Part shown: in pieces, positions 32,971 to 42,796 of the stretch | How the letters are laid out: every line of letters begins with the position of its first letter | Position numbering within the stretch: the stretch's first letter is position 1 | Source: Glycomyces amatae | Lineage (GTDB): Bacteria > Actinomycetota > Actinomycetes > Mycobacteriales > Micromonosporaceae | Direction: 5' to 3' | Length of the DNA stretch: 64,000 bases | Assembly: GCF_020991375.1 (NCBI RefSeq) | Contig: NZ_JAJLQZ010000019.1 | Coordinates: 1 to 64,000, forward strand | The notes under the pieces: model-generated | The model's input: the letters and a program-made list of their open reading frames with translations, nothing else | Told to the model about the DNA's origin: nothing | Databases searched by the model: none | Program-made: the position numbers and the translations under genes

Positions 32971-33321
32971 ATGTCCACCACCGCATTCCGTGTCACCTTC
33001 CGCATCGACCGCGCCCTGTGGCAGGCCTACAGGGACGCTGCCGCCAGTGCCGAACGCGACCCGACCGGGGTCCTCGTCGCCGTCCTCACCGCATGGGCGG
33101 AGGCCGCCCCGCTCCCCCACCGGCCGACACCCCCACCAATCGCCATCGCATGGGGCCGCGGCCGCAACGTCACGGTCACCGTCGACCCCGACTGGTGGAG
33201 CGCGTTCGCAGACGTGACCGAGGACGCCGGGTACACACGCGCTGCCGTGATCGACCGGGCGTGCCGGTGGTGGCTCGGCATTGACACGCTGCCGCACTCC
33301 CCCGCACCGACTAGCGGTTGA
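32971..33321 (+). CDS. Tandem RHH-like protein, paralogue 2, 116 aa
   Basis: Two RHH-like halves: FRVTFRIDRALWQAYRDAAASAERDPTGVLVAVLTAWAE and VTVTVDPDWWSAFADVTEDAGYTRAAVIDRACRWWLG, ending IDTLPHSP. The second half aligns with that of the candidate regulator at 28005-28346 (TRxxxxxRxxRWxxGxDxLP). GGAG lies 14 bases before ATG 32971. It closes the plus-strand operon from 31018 and precedes the SARP-like gene. Confidence 0.72.
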   Translation: MSTTAFRVTFRIDRALWQAYRDAAASAERDPTGVLVAVLTAWAEAAPLPHRPTPPPIAIAWGRGRNVTVTVDPDWWSAFADVTEDAGYTRAAVIDRACRWWLGIDTLPHSPAPTSG

Positions 33322-33351
33322 CGCTGTTGCAGACCCCGGTCAGACTGCACT

Positions 33352-34587
33352 ATGGGCACACGCACTGAAGCAACCACCGACCAGCGTGAGACGGACTTCC
33401 ACATGTTCGGGCCGGCGACGCTCATCAGAGAAGGGCGCCCCGTTGACTTGCCTACCGGCGGCCCGCGTGAACTGATGGCGCTCCTCCTGATCAATCCGGA
33501 GCGCACGGTTCCAGCATCATTGTTCGCGGCAGTGGTGGCCGCCCCTGGAGGGAATGGCACCCAGATCGCCGAAAACAGCTTTGCTGCACTCCGCACCGCT
33601 TTGAACGGCAGTGGCGTTGATATCACCCGGTACACGGTCAACCGCGACGGGCACCACCGACGCGAGGAAGGGTTTGCACTTGTCGGCGACGCGGACGTCG
33701 ACCTCGACCGGTGCAAGTCGCTTCTCGACAGCGCGTTTCTCACGCTGCGCAGCAACAAGGCATCGCGAATCGTCGAGGCCGCCGCGTTTTCCATCGTCGG
33801 TGAACCGCTGATCGGACTGACCGGCCCCTACTTTGGGAACCTGCGCGTCCAACTCGAAGCAGCACAGGCACTCCTCATTGACCTTCTCGAGGACATGCGT
33901 GAATCTGGGGAAACCTCGCTGGCAAGGGTGTGGAGGAGGCACGCTCCCAAGCTCGAACCGAACGTGTTCGTCGACCACTGGTGTAGCGCCGTCGGCAACC
34001 CCGGCACTACGCTCATCACATCAGCGGTGTACGGCACGACCGATGCCAGTCGGAACGTCTGGGTGAGGCGAGATGATGACGTCGCTGAGACTTCGATCTA
34101 TCTCGGCCGCGGCGACAACGCCGCAGCAGCGCAGCGGGCACTGGTGCGGCTGCTTGACGAGGCGGGCCTCGAAGGGTCCTGGCATGCACCACCCCGTCGC
34201 GGCTCCTGGTACCGCAAGCTCTGGGTTCGGACACGCAAGCAGACGTCGCACCTGAGCCTGGAGCAGATCACCGCTGAAATCGAACGCAAGGTCCGCATGG
34301 AGGTTTTCGACAAGGACCAAGCAGCCATTGACAACCAGGAAGCCACCGGCGCCGCCGCGCTCATCGCTGCACTCCAGGGCGAGGATCGCGCTTGCATCCG
34401 GGTCGGGACGTTGCTCGTCATCAAAGTAGACAGGCAGATCGTGGTGAACAACCTGACGCAGTATCAACTGGCATGGCTTGAACGGCACCAGGCACTGCTG
34501 CTGGATCCGGCAGGGCTGCTGCGCGGCCTTGAAGCGTTGCTGGCTTCCGAGCCGTTGGCGGAACTTCCACCGTCCAGTGCGCATTGA
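33352..34587 (+). CDS. SARP/AfsR-type regulator-like protein, 411 aa
   Basis: The N-terminal 130 residues follow the SARP pattern: a winged-helix DNA-binding domain beginning HMFGPATLIREGRPVDLPTGGPRELMALLLINPERTVPASLFAAVV, FAALRTALNGSGVDITRYTVNRDG and then DADVDLDRCKSLLD. SARPs activate secondary-metabolite or adaptive genes. The middle is helical, but the C-terminal third does not show the usual NB-ARC P-loop. No biosynthetic genes are in view. Confidence 0.6.
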   Translation: MGTRTEATTDQRETDFHMFGPATLIREGRPVDLPTGGPRELMALLLINPERTVPASLFAAVVAAPGGNGTQIAENSFAALRTALNGSGVDITRYTVNRDGHHRREEGFALVGDADVDLDRCKSLLDSAFLTLRSNKASRIVEAAAFSIVGEPLIGLTGPYFGNLRVQLEAAQALLIDLLEDMRESGETSLARVWRRHAPKLEPNVFVDHWCSAVGNPGTTLITSAVYGTTDASRNVWVRRDDDVAETSIYLGRGDNAAAAQRALVRLLDEAGLEGSWHAPPRRGSWYRKLWVRTRKQTSHLSLEQITAEIERKVRMEVFDKDQAAIDNQEATGAAALIAALQGEDRACIRVGTLLVIKVDRQIVVNNLTQYQLAWLERHQALLLDPAGLLRGLEALLASEPLAELPPSSAH

Positions 34588-34757
34588 CATGCGCGCGTGT
34601 CGAGAGCAGCGGTAGCCGACGCAGGCTGAACGTTCACGCTGTGCGTTGCAGCGGGGCATTCGTGGGGAGTCGGGCCCGGACGTTCACCGCGTGAACATTC
34701 GGGCCGAGCGGCACTCGATGCAACGACAGTGTTTCCCGCGGGACACCCGGCACCGGT

Positions 34758-35417
34758 TCACGAGGCGACGGTGAGGATGTATGACGCCGAGACGCTGAAT
34801 CCGCCGGATTCGCCTTCGAACGCCACCGTGTGCTCCCCGGCCGGCAGCGGTTCGAGCGCCACCCAAAGTCCACACATGGTCACTTCGAAGGTGCCGCCGT
34901 CACCGAACATGGCGTTGCCGTCGACCACATCGATGATGGCCGTGGTTCCCGGGAACTCATGGGCTTGGACCGACGCCCCGCCGACACTCGCGGCGCCTGC
35001 CGCTGCGGACAGGAAACCGTCGCAGTCGTCCGGGCCGCCTGCCATGTTCATGAGCGGGAACACGATCGGGACGTCAGCGGGAATGTCGCAGGCACGGTCG
35101 GCATGGCCGCCGAACGTTCCCGCAAGGAACCAGACATCCTCGGGTTGGTTCGCAGCGCAGTTGGCGCCGGTGGCGTCCTCTACCGGGCCTTGCCCGTGCA
35201 GTTCGCTGCCTGCCCACGTCCACCAGGCTTCCTGGTCGATCAGTGCCGGGTCAGCGCCGGTGAGCGGGGCCGGTGAAGTCAAGTCAGAGGCTGCAACAGT
35301 GGTCGGCTCCTGCGCGGCAGCAGTCGGGCTTGGGGTCGATTCCCGTTCAGCCGTGCCGCAAGCGGACAGGAGAACTATTGCCGCAGCGGCAGTGAGGGAG
35401 ATTCGCATGAGAGACAC
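34758..35417 (-). CDS. Lipoprotein, 219 aa
   Basis: MRISLTAAAAIVLLSAC is a lipoprotein signal with lipobox LSAC. A Ser/Thr/Pro linker follows, then a globular part with four Cys (NCAAN, ACDIP, DCDGF, MCGLW) and GSELHGQGPVEDATGA. It should be anchored to the outer face of the membrane. The function is unrecognised. It lies between the first two parS-like sites. Confidence 0.85.
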   Translation of the reverse strand: MSLMRISLTAAAAIVLLSACGTAERESTPSPTAAAQEPTTVAASDLTSPAPLTGADPALIDQEAWWTWAGSELHGQGPVEDATGANCAANQPEDVWFLAGTFGGHADRACDIPADVPIVFPLMNMAGGPDDCDGFLSAAAGAASVGGASVQAHEFPGTTAIIDVVDGNAMFGDGGTFEVTMCGLWVALEPLPAGEHTVAFEGESGGFSVSASYILTVAS

Positions 35418-35740
35418 GGCGAGAACCTATCAGGCCCCGTCAGTGCAGTCCCAATTCTCCCTCCGGCGTGACAAGTGGCGTTCGCCGAGGGGCATCGTCG
35501 ATGCGTAGGCGCTTGGCTGCCGGCCCGCCATTCAACGGGGTATCGATGCACCTCAGCGCTGCACTGGCGACGGCCTTACCGTGGCAGGCATCCTCCCTGA
35601 GCACCTTCTCGACCGTCGGCGTCGTCGCCCAGCTGATCAGGCGCGGGCGGTGACTCAGATCCGGATCCCGGTAAGGTTCGTTGTCGCGAACGTTCACCGC
35701 GTGAACGTTGCGGCGCTGCGGCGTTCGCCGACGCTGCCGG
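35418..35740. other. Stretch with a possible gene remnant and one parS-like site
   Basis: A minus-strand frame ending at 35440 reads SWATTPTVEKVLREDACHGKAVASAALRCIDTPLNGGP, which looks like genuine protein, but no start codon with a ribosome-binding site is visible, so it is probably a truncated gene. The palindrome AACGTTCACCGCGTGAACGT lies at about 35689-35708. Confidence 0.4.
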
Positions 35741-36112
35741 TCACGACATTGCCGACGGCATAGCAATGACAACACTGACGACCACGACAACCATCCAGCG
35801 GGGTGCCAGCCATGTGTCGGGCCGCATCCACGGGTACCAGTCACTTTGCTGACGGTCGGTGAGACTGGCTCGCAGCGGCAGCTCGAGGTGCGGTTTCGCT
35901 GCGGGGATCGTCGCAAGGTCATGATCGGGGCACGTGCGTGCGGCGGCACGCGTGCGGTGGCGGCAGACGCGTTGGATTTCCAGCGAGCCGATGAGCGGCT
36001 GGGGCAGTTTGGCGGCGAAGGAGTGCACTTCTCTCGGGGACAGCCAATGCGCCCACGGGTGCTCGTGACGGTCGAAGGTCAGTTGCCCAAGGTTTCGCTG
36101 CGGCGCCATCAT
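35741..36112 (-). CDS. Tail-anchored hypothetical protein, 123 aa
   Basis: Soluble N-terminal part (LTFDRHEHPWAHWLSPREVHSFAAKLPQPLIGSLEIQRV) and one hydrophobic segment at the very C-terminus (RWMVVVVVSVVIAMPSAMS). No clear ribosome-binding site. Codon pattern is acceptable. No family is recognised. Confidence 0.5.
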   Translation of the reverse strand: MMAPQRNLGQLTFDRHEHPWAHWLSPREVHSFAAKLPQPLIGSLEIQRVCRHRTRAAARTCPDHDLATIPAAKPHLELPLRASLTDRQQSDWYPWMRPDTWLAPRWMVVVVVSVVIAMPSAMS

Positions 36113-36625
36113 GGCGTGACCGTAACTAAGGTCCGGGCCGTAGCGTGGGAGGCGCGGCGGTGCGCGTCAGGCAGTCGCAGTGCACTGCCGCGGTTGAGCG
36201 CGGCATGAAACCTTGCACGACCACTGTCAGACGGCGCGGTGTTCGCGAAAGACGGAGGTGTGCTTTGACGTGTTCGCGCGGCGTATACACGACGGGGCAC
36301 CCGGGCACCGGATCTGTTGTTCACCGGGTGAACAACAGGGCGCGCCGCTTGACGTGGTCGTGTCAGCATGGGAGGGGCCGGTGGCACCAGTGGAGCAGTG
36401 TTCCTTGCACGAAAGGGGTGTCTCCTGTAGGAGACACCCACGGTAATGACGTGGGCACCATTGGCGCCCTGACCCTGGCGGCAGCCAACGGAGCACACGT
36501 CACCGCTCGCAATGCTCGTTACCGGTCCTCCATCAAGACCTGGTGGTGCTCCCCCGTACTTGGCCGGAGCGTCGACGAGCGTCCGTAACATGCCCCAACG
36601 CAGGAGGCGCGGTCCGCTGACGTGC
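36113..36625. other. Non-coding stretch with parS-like site and hairpin
   Basis: No supported gene. A parS-like site is centred at 36326. A perfect 10-base hairpin, GGGTGTCTCC-TGTA-GGAGACACCC, lies at 36416-36439 and could be a terminator or operator. Confidence 0.5.
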
Positions 36626-37081
36626 TTACAACGCGACGCCGTCCAATTGCTCGGCGGTGATGTTCATCCATCCGGTCGCCATCGCTTCGGTGAACTCGGC
36701 CGTTTGCATCCCGAGCGCCGCAATGGACCAGTCGAGTTGTGTTTGCAGCAGGCGCATGCATTCAGCGGCGATGAACACGGCTGCGGTCGTGCCGTGCAGT
36801 GCGAAGGCAAGCGTGTCCGGTTGCGGCGGTGCCTCCTGCGTGGCGGTCACCCCGGTGATGCGGGTGGTGAGGTCGAGGGCGTGTCGTCGCGCGGTCGTGC
36901 CGGCGCCGGCGATGGTGATGGTGTGTGTCGCGGCGTCGCCGGCAGTGTCGCGGCAGTGTGCGGCGGCGATCGCAGCGAGTTTGCGTCGTGCCGCGTACAT
37001 GCCGGGCCTTTCCTGGAGTGCGATCACGGCGTCCACTTGGTCCGCGAAGAGGTGGTACGTCGGGCCAGGGGCAGCATTCAT
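36626..37081 (-). CDS. Hypothetical protein, 151 aa
   Basis: Helical soluble protein (YHLFADQVDAVIALQERPGMYAARRKLAAIAAAHC, DLTTRITGVTA, AAVFIAAECMRLLQTQLDWSIAALGM). It occupies the gap between two parS-like sites. No family is recognised. Confidence 0.65.
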   Translation of the reverse strand: MNAAPGPTYHLFADQVDAVIALQERPGMYAARRKLAAIAAAHCRDTAGDAATHTITIAGAGTTARRHALDLTTRITGVTATQEAPPQPDTLAFALHGTTAAVFIAAECMRLLQTQLDWSIAALGMQTAEFTEAMATGWMNITAEQLDGVAL

Positions 37082-37206
37082 GCCGTCATGATACGGGTGA
37101 GCGACCGTGTGAGCGGCGCAGAGCGGCAGTGCGCGACGGTGTCATGCCATGGCGCGGTGTCGTTGTTCACGGGGTGAACATGGCTGCCGGTGTCAACGCT
37201 CACCAG

Positions 37207-37234
37207 AAAAGATGTCATACCTTAGACATCTTTT
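37207..37234. promoter_or_regulatory. 10-base inverted repeat upstream of the 522-aa gene
   Basis: AAAAGATGTC (37207-37216) and GACATCTTTT (37225-37234) are perfect inverted repeats around 8 bases, ending 10 bases before ATG 37245. The symmetry and position fit an autoregulatory operator. Confidence 0.6.
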
Positions 37235-37244
37235 GGAAGTCGTG

Positions 37245-38813
37245 ATGGACGCCCAGAACCCACCTCATGTTGGCGCTCCCGCGCGCTTCGAGTCCCCCAC
37301 CGTTGCAGCCGTGGGTGACTACTGGGCCGATGCCACCGGCGACGACGTTCCAACGGTCACTGCGATGCGGCACTGGGCCTACGTCGGCGAGATCGGCACC
37401 GGCATCGCCTACGTCGACGACGACCACGGTTGGCTCTGGGTCGCCTACCCCGCCGACAACGGCGACACCGATCGCGCGCTGCGTGCGCACTTTCCCGAAG
37501 CACCCGTCCACCGATTCGGTCGCGGCGGCCTCATACGGCTCCTTCGACGACCGCTCACCAACGATGACAACACCAACCTCGACGACTTCCAGCCATGGCC
37601 GCGTCCGGTGTTCCACAACGAAGTCCCCGACTGGTGCAACCCGGTCTACCTGTACCGGTTCGCCAACGCCGGTTGGATCAGCGCCGACACCGACGATGCC
37701 GCGCTGCATGTGCCGTGGACCGTCGCCACTGACGCCGACGCGGACGCGCTCCTCGCGCGCCCCCGTACATGGTGGGCCGACCACGGCTGGCTCGACCTTG
37801 ACACGGCGCCCGGTGACTCCGAACCGCCTCCCGCACGGCACCTGACGGCACTGGTCGACCGGGGCGTCCGCGCCGACGTCGCCATCGCGGCCTTCGGTGC
37901 GGGCCTCACGGACGTGGACGCCATTGCGGCACTGGAAGCGCCAGCCGTGCCGGAGGCAGCGACGCGAGTCGTCGTTGAACAGGTCGGGTGGCTGTCACGG
38001 TTGCGCCGCGCCGGTCTCGCCGCCGTGTTCGCGGACGCCGCCAGTGCGACCGCCGTCTTGGCCGAGAATCCCTCCTGGTGGTTCCGTCCCCTCGTGATCG
38101 ACACCGATCCGGCAGTGCAACTCATCCATGACAGCGATGACTGGTCAGCGTGGTCAGATGGCTTGTTCGGGCCGTTGTGGCAGCCGGCAGCAAGCGAGCG
38201 GCCGAAGGCGCTGCAAGGTGTCACCGCGCTCATGGACATGGTGTGCGCGAGCGAGAACCTGACCGAGCTTGACGCGGCGGGCTTGTGGACGCAATGGATT
38301 AACGCGTCGGGTTTCCGCAGTGTCATCATCGACACGGTCGTGCACTCGCGGTCGATCGCGGTCGCGCCGGACAAGGTTGCCGAGCGGACGCTGACGCTCC
38401 TCCGCCATGACGTCGGCGTTCTCTCTGGCGCACCGGTGTCGGCTTGGCAGTTGCGTTCGTCGTTCGCCGTCCGGTATGGGGTCCAGGGGCTCGGGGTGGA
38501 CCGCGGCGGCCATACGGCGTTCTTTCCCACGGCAGCCTCGGCTCGCGCGGCGTGGCAGGAAGCGGCCGGTCTCGAGCAGCCGGTCATGTCGCTGGAGGAG
38601 TTGGCGTCCGTGATCGGGGTGCGGCACACGGCGCTGTACCGTGCGCTCAACCGGGCGACGCAACCGGACGTGATGTATCGCGGGCCGGTGCCGACACTGA
38701 CTATGGAGGACGGCCGCCGGTGGTTTGAGCCGTGGCCGGTCATCACGTGGCATCGGGGCCGGCCGGGCCGGGGACCGGGCCGCGGCCACCGGTCCGTGTG
38801 CCGCGGCCGCTGA
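37245..38813 (+). CDS. Large HTH-containing plasmid protein, 522 aa
   Basis: N-terminal half: YWADATGDDVPTVTAMRHWAYVG, AYVDDDHGWLWVAYPADNGD, RFGRGGLIRLLRR. The middle is helical. Near the C-terminus LEELASVIGVRHTALYRALN is a good helix-turn-helix. GGAAG precedes the ATG. It lies between parS-like sites at 37165 and 38835, next to parAB, which suggests a maintenance role (partition accessory, replication or copy control), but I do not recognise the family. Confidence 0.7.
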   Translation: MDAQNPPHVGAPARFESPTVAAVGDYWADATGDDVPTVTAMRHWAYVGEIGTGIAYVDDDHGWLWVAYPADNGDTDRALRAHFPEAPVHRFGRGGLIRLLRRPLTNDDNTNLDDFQPWPRPVFHNEVPDWCNPVYLYRFANAGWISADTDDAALHVPWTVATDADADALLARPRTWWADHGWLDLDTAPGDSEPPPARHLTALVDRGVRADVAIAAFGAGLTDVDAIAALEAPAVPEAATRVVVEQVGWLSRLRRAGLAAVFADAASATAVLAENPSWWFRPLVIDTDPAVQLIHDSDDWSAWSDGLFGPLWQPAASERPKALQGVTALMDMVCASENLTELDAAGLWTQWINASGFRSVIIDTVVHSRSIAVAPDKVAERTLTLLRHDVGVLSGAPVSAWQLRSSFAVRYGVQGLGVDRGGHTAFFPTAASARAAWQEAAGLEQPVMSLEELASVIGVRHTALYRALNRATQPDVMYRGPVPTLTMEDGRRWFEPWPVITWHRGRPGRGPGRGHRSVCRGR

Positions 38814-39059
38814 ACCTACCCGTACATGGCTGTTGTTCACCGGGTGAACAACAGCAGGGCCGCCAAGGTTGCCGCTGCCTCGATAGTCGAGGTGTTGTTC
38901 ACGGCGTGAACAACGGTGGGTCCAGTGGCGTCCGGTGGCGCCGCACGGCGTTCCTATCAGGAGCGGCTGCCGCCACGGCAACGCCAGAAGCGCCACGCCG
39001 TAGTATTGGTGCAGGTGGAAGCCGCTCTGTGCAGGCCCCGGTTGCATGAGCTTGGCGCG

Positions 39060-39926
39060 CATCGACACCGACCTCGGCCGGTAAAATAATGTTTTACTGC
39101 GAATGCTCGTGAATCCAAGGGCGCGTTTAGCATCGTCGATCAACGCTTGCACGTCACTGTCATCGGTGGTCAACGCGGGTAGAACCTGGCCGTCATCGGT
39201 GAAGTCGACACTGCTGAGCAAGTACCGCACATGCTGCCGCAAGTCCTCCATGGCGCCGAGGTCCGACCGATCCTCAGCGGCGACCTCGAACAGTGCCGCC
39301 AGTTCCGCGACACCCCCCGCTTCACTGAACCGAAGTGCGCGACGTCGCAACACCAATGCCCGCACTTGCGCGAACCAGGCCGCGCCGTCGTCGCGGGCCA
39401 CCGGCCGGGCATCAGGTGACGCGGGCTGCGCTGGCAGCGTCGGTCGGGCCGCAGCGGACTCCGCATACTCGTTCGGACGTGCTTCGCTGCGGCGCAGGAA
39501 CCGTTCCGCAACCTTGAGGCGGCCGTTGAACGCTTGCTTCGACAACCGGCCGAAGCAGTGGTACGCGAACGTCCCCAAGTCGATTTGGCCGACGCCGGTG
39601 CGTTTCTTCCGCCGTACCGCTTCGGCGAGCGCCAGACGTCGCTGGTGCGCGCGCCGCTCGTCGACGAACAGTCGCCATTCCAGCCATGCCGCGAGCACGC
39701 CCGCGTCGAACAGGTCCTCTTCAGCGAACCGGTCGACGTGTGCGATCACTAGTGAGCAGACGGCGGCGGCATCGTCAAGGTCGCGACTCAGGCGGGCTTC
39801 CAACGGGTCGTCAAGTGCGCGCCGCCGGTCGGCAATGGCGTCAAGGGCGGCCTGTGCCGCATCGCGGTCAACCGGATGCACACGCGTCGCCGGTCGCCCC
39901 GGGGTGCGTCCGCGGGCTTTCTCCAC
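39060..39926 (-). CDS. Hypothetical plasmid protein, 3' end uncertain
   Basis: GTG 39926 follows an ideal AGGAGG. The protein is helical and basic: DRDAAQAALDAIADRRRALDDPLEARLSRDLDDAAAVCSLV, WRLFVDERRAHQRRLALAEAVRRKKR, FAYHCFGRLSKQAFNGRLKVAERFLRR. Protein-like character ends near 39060, but the frame stays open to 38154, antisense to the 522-aa gene, so the true stop may have been lost by a small indel or the protein may run on. It could be a replication or maintenance protein; no domain is recognised. Confidence 0.6.
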
Positions 39927-40641
39927 TCGGCCTCCTGGTTCCCGTTCGCTGCTATCGTCACTGAGACTGACGCTACAGGCACGGCGCCGTACCCGATGAC
40001 GTACACCGCCGTCGTGACACCTGCACGGCATGGGGCCAGTGCGGCTCACTTCGTGACGCTTGCTTCGGCCGTGCCGTGAGGAGCGATGGGGCAGGAGAAA
40101 TGCTCGATCTGGTAGTGCCCACGGGTATGCCGTCGTCACGGCGAACTTTGCACCGTGGGAGTGCCGTGATCGTTCACCGCGTGAACATGCCGTCCGTGCG
40201 ATGGTCGCTGGAAGGCGGGGGACGTCAGCAGCCATGGTTGTTCACGCGATGAACAACCGGGCGCCATTCGCGCATGCCATCACCCGTCTCCAGGGTGCAC
40301 CGTCTAGGCTCGGAGCAGCCACATGGAGGCAGTCCGCCAATGCTGCCGCCAACGGGAGCGTTCGCGGAGAGCTGCGCATACGCCGCTGGCGTGTTGTTCA
40401 CGCGGTGAACAACCACAGGTGCGACCCGTGTACGCCGACGCGAAGCCGCGCGTTCACCCCGTGAACAACAGCGACACCCAGCAGCTTTCGAAATACCCGA
40501 AATATGGCCTCTTGTGTAACGCCGCCAACGGGAAAGAGCCCTACAACTCAAAAAATACGCGTGTCAGGGGTGTGCGTGCTTTCCGCCGATGGTTATGCTC
40601 GACCTCGTGACCACGTCCCAACCTGTGAAGGTGCATCAGCC

Positions 40642-41454
40642 ATGACCGTCCCTCTCCGCCAGCAATGGATGATCCGACACGGCATCGCCCCCTCCGACCT
40701 CGCCGGGAAGATCTTCACCGTTGCCGCCTACAAGGGAGGCGTGGGCAAGACCTTCCTCGCCACCGAACTCGCGTACCTCCTCGGCGCGATCCTCATCGAC
40801 TTCGAATGGGATGAAGGCTCCGCGTCCATCGCCTTGGGCTACCACCCTGAGGACCGGCAGCGGTCCATCATCATCGACGCGATCAACAACGAGCGCACCC
40901 CCCGTCCCATCTGGGCCGGTGACCATGAGCAACCCGGACGGCCCGCGCTCATCCCCGGACACTCCGACTTCGAAGACCGCCAGCCTTCCGCGGCCGCGAC
41001 CGCGAAGCTCCTCAACGCGTGGGCCGCCGAACTCGGTACCAAGTACGGCCGCCCCATCGTCCTCGACACCCACCCCGGCGGGTCCCCCTCCACCTTGGGA
41101 GCGATCAGCGCCGCGAACCTCACGATCATCCCGACCGTGTTCAAAGAACGCGAAATGCAAGCGCTCGAAGGCATGCTGAAAGAAGTCGGCGACTACCCGC
41201 TCCTCATGGTCCCCAACATGACCTCGGCCTCCCCGCCCGACCGGTTCCTCACCTGGGCCGTCCGCCTCTCCGAGACCTACCAGGTCCCGATCGCTGACGA
41301 CTTCATCCGCAACTACGCGTGGCTGCCCAGCCGCGCCCTGCGCATGGTCAACAGCTCGGTCGACCACGCCCCCGTGAAGAAAGCCGCCCCGCTCGTCGCA
41401 TCGTTGAACACCATCGCCAAGGAGGTCGCCGTCCGGTGTCTGGCAACGCAGTAG
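40642..41454 (+). CDS. parA: ParA-type partition ATPase
   Basis: The 270-aa protein has a deviant Walker A box (YKGGVGKTFLATELAYLL, residues about 28-45), IDFEWDEGSASIALGY as the Walker A' region, and IVLDTHPGGS as Walker B. This is a ParA/Soj-type ATPase that moves ParB-bound DNA. ATG 40642 has GAAGG upstream. Four parS-like sites lie within 470 bases before the gene and ParB overlaps its 3' end. Confidence 0.92.
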   Translation: MTVPLRQQWMIRHGIAPSDLAGKIFTVAAYKGGVGKTFLATELAYLLGAILIDFEWDEGSASIALGYHPEDRQRSIIIDAINNERTPRPIWAGDHEQPGRPALIPGHSDFEDRQPSAAATAKLLNAWAAELGTKYGRPIVLDTHPGGSPSTLGAISAANLTIIPTVFKEREMQALEGMLKEVGDYPLLMVPNMTSASPPDRFLTWAVRLSETYQVPIADDFIRNYAWLPSRALRMVNSSVDHAPVKKAAPLVASLNTIAKEVAVRCLATQ

Positions 41455-42719
41455 AGAAACTGAAAGCGAAAAAGGAAGCGGCGAAGCGCGGTCGGGGAGC
41501 GCCACCGCCGGCACACCCGAAACCGCCCATGGACCTGGGCGTCAGTGACAGCGGCGGCGGCACGGTGCCGCCCGCGGACGTCCCTGACGGACCCGGCGAG
41601 TACGGGGCACTGCCGATCAAGAAAGTCGCCGCGAACCCGCGAAACCCACGGAAGGTCTTCCGCGGCCTGGACGGCCTGGCGAACTCGATCCGCACCGACG
41701 GGCAACTGCAACCGGTCACCGTCGTCACCCGCGCCGCGTATCTCGCGCTGTTCCCCGACGATGCGGCCGCCATCGCGAAAGCCGAATGGGTGGCGTGCAT
41801 GGGGTCGCGTCGCATCAACGCCATCCAGCAAGCACCCGACCTCACCACCGTGAACGCGGTCGTGGACGACCGGTTGGCCGAGTCCGCGCTCAGGTTCCAC
41901 AAAGCGGCCGTCGAGGAGAACCAGAACCGCGCGGACCTGACGCCCATGGAAGAAGGCCGGGCGTTCATCGAGATCGCCGACGTTATTGGCTACGGCGGGC
42001 AAACCAAAGTCGCCGAGATGTTCATCTTGTCCAAAGCGTACGTGTCGCAGCGGATCAAGTTGCTGAAACTCATCGACCCCATGCAGGCGATCCTGGACCG
42101 CTCGGACTACAAAGAGCTCGTGCCGCTGTCGACCGCGGTCACGCTCGCGCAGCTCGACGCTGCCGAGCAGGAAACGGTGGCGAAGCCGATCCTGGCGCTC
42201 CCCGCCGAGGAGCAGTACGCGGCATGGAAAATGTGGGCGGCGTCGTCGCGAGACGCGTCCACGGTCGCACCAGCGCCGGCAGCGCCTGAACCTGTTCACG
42301 ACGTGAACAACATTGAGCCCGCTCGTTCAGCACCGGCCGCACCCGCAGCGCCCGAACCCACACCGGCAACGCCCAGCGCCGACGGCGCAACGCCACCCGA
42401 GGTGTCGGCCGCGCCCGTTCCTGCGGCCGCCGAGCCGCCAGCGGCACACGCACCAGCTGCTGGCCTGGCTGTTCCCTCGGCACCGCCGCGCCGTACCGCC
42501 GAGGACACCGCTGCGGCACCGGTCCCGAATGTGCCCGAGCAAACCACACCAGTGGCAGCGGCGCCCTCGGCGAAGGACGACACTGCCGTGCGCGCTGCCG
42601 TGTCGGTGCTGAAACGGTACGACGCGGAGACGATCGCGACCATGCTCATCGCCGAATGCGACCCTGATGACGTCTCACGGCTCGCTGAGGTCCTGTACGA
42701 ACGCGTCAGCGCCGCTTAG
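41436..42719 (+). CDS. parB: ParB-type partition protein
   Basis: ParB/Srx-fold motifs are NPRNPRKVF (about residues 67-75), LANSIRTDGQLQPVTV and GSRRINAIQQ (the ParB box), followed by a helix-turn-helix (TKVAEMFILSKAYVSQRIKLLKL). A long Pro/Ala linker (about 275-390) and a short C-terminal helix, probably for dimerisation, complete the 427 aa. GTG 41436 has AAGGAGG upstream and overlaps parA by 19 bases. A parS-like site (42294-42308) lies inside the gene. It should bind the GTTCAC-NNN-GTGAAC sites. Confidence 0.92.
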   Translation: MSGNAVEKLKAKKEAAKRGRGAPPPAHPKPPMDLGVSDSGGGTVPPADVPDGPGEYGALPIKKVAANPRNPRKVFRGLDGLANSIRTDGQLQPVTVVTRAAYLALFPDDAAAIAKAEWVACMGSRRINAIQQAPDLTTVNAVVDDRLAESALRFHKAAVEENQNRADLTPMEEGRAFIEIADVIGYGGQTKVAEMFILSKAYVSQRIKLLKLIDPMQAILDRSDYKELVPLSTAVTLAQLDAAEQETVAKPILALPAEEQYAAWKMWAASSRDASTVAPAPAAPEPVHDVNNIEPARSAPAAPAAPEPTPATPSADGATPPEVSAAPVPAAAEPPAAHAPAAGLAVPSAPPRRTAEDTAAAPVPNVPEQTTPVAAAPSAKDDTAVRAAVSVLKRYDAETIATMLIAECDPDDVSRLAEVLYERVSAA

Positions 42720-42750
42720 ACCCGACAACCACGGTCGCTTCGCGTCTGCA

Positions 42751-42794
42751 ACGAGTGCGGCCCCGGGGGATGACTCCTCCGGGGCCGCACTCGT
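42751..42794. terminator. Strong terminator behind parAB
   Basis: A perfect 16-base stem, ACGAGTGCGGCCCCGG with CCGGGGCCGCACTCGT, around a 12-base loop. It lies between parB and the convergent gene ending at 42797. Confidence 0.9.
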
Positions 42795-42796
42795 TC

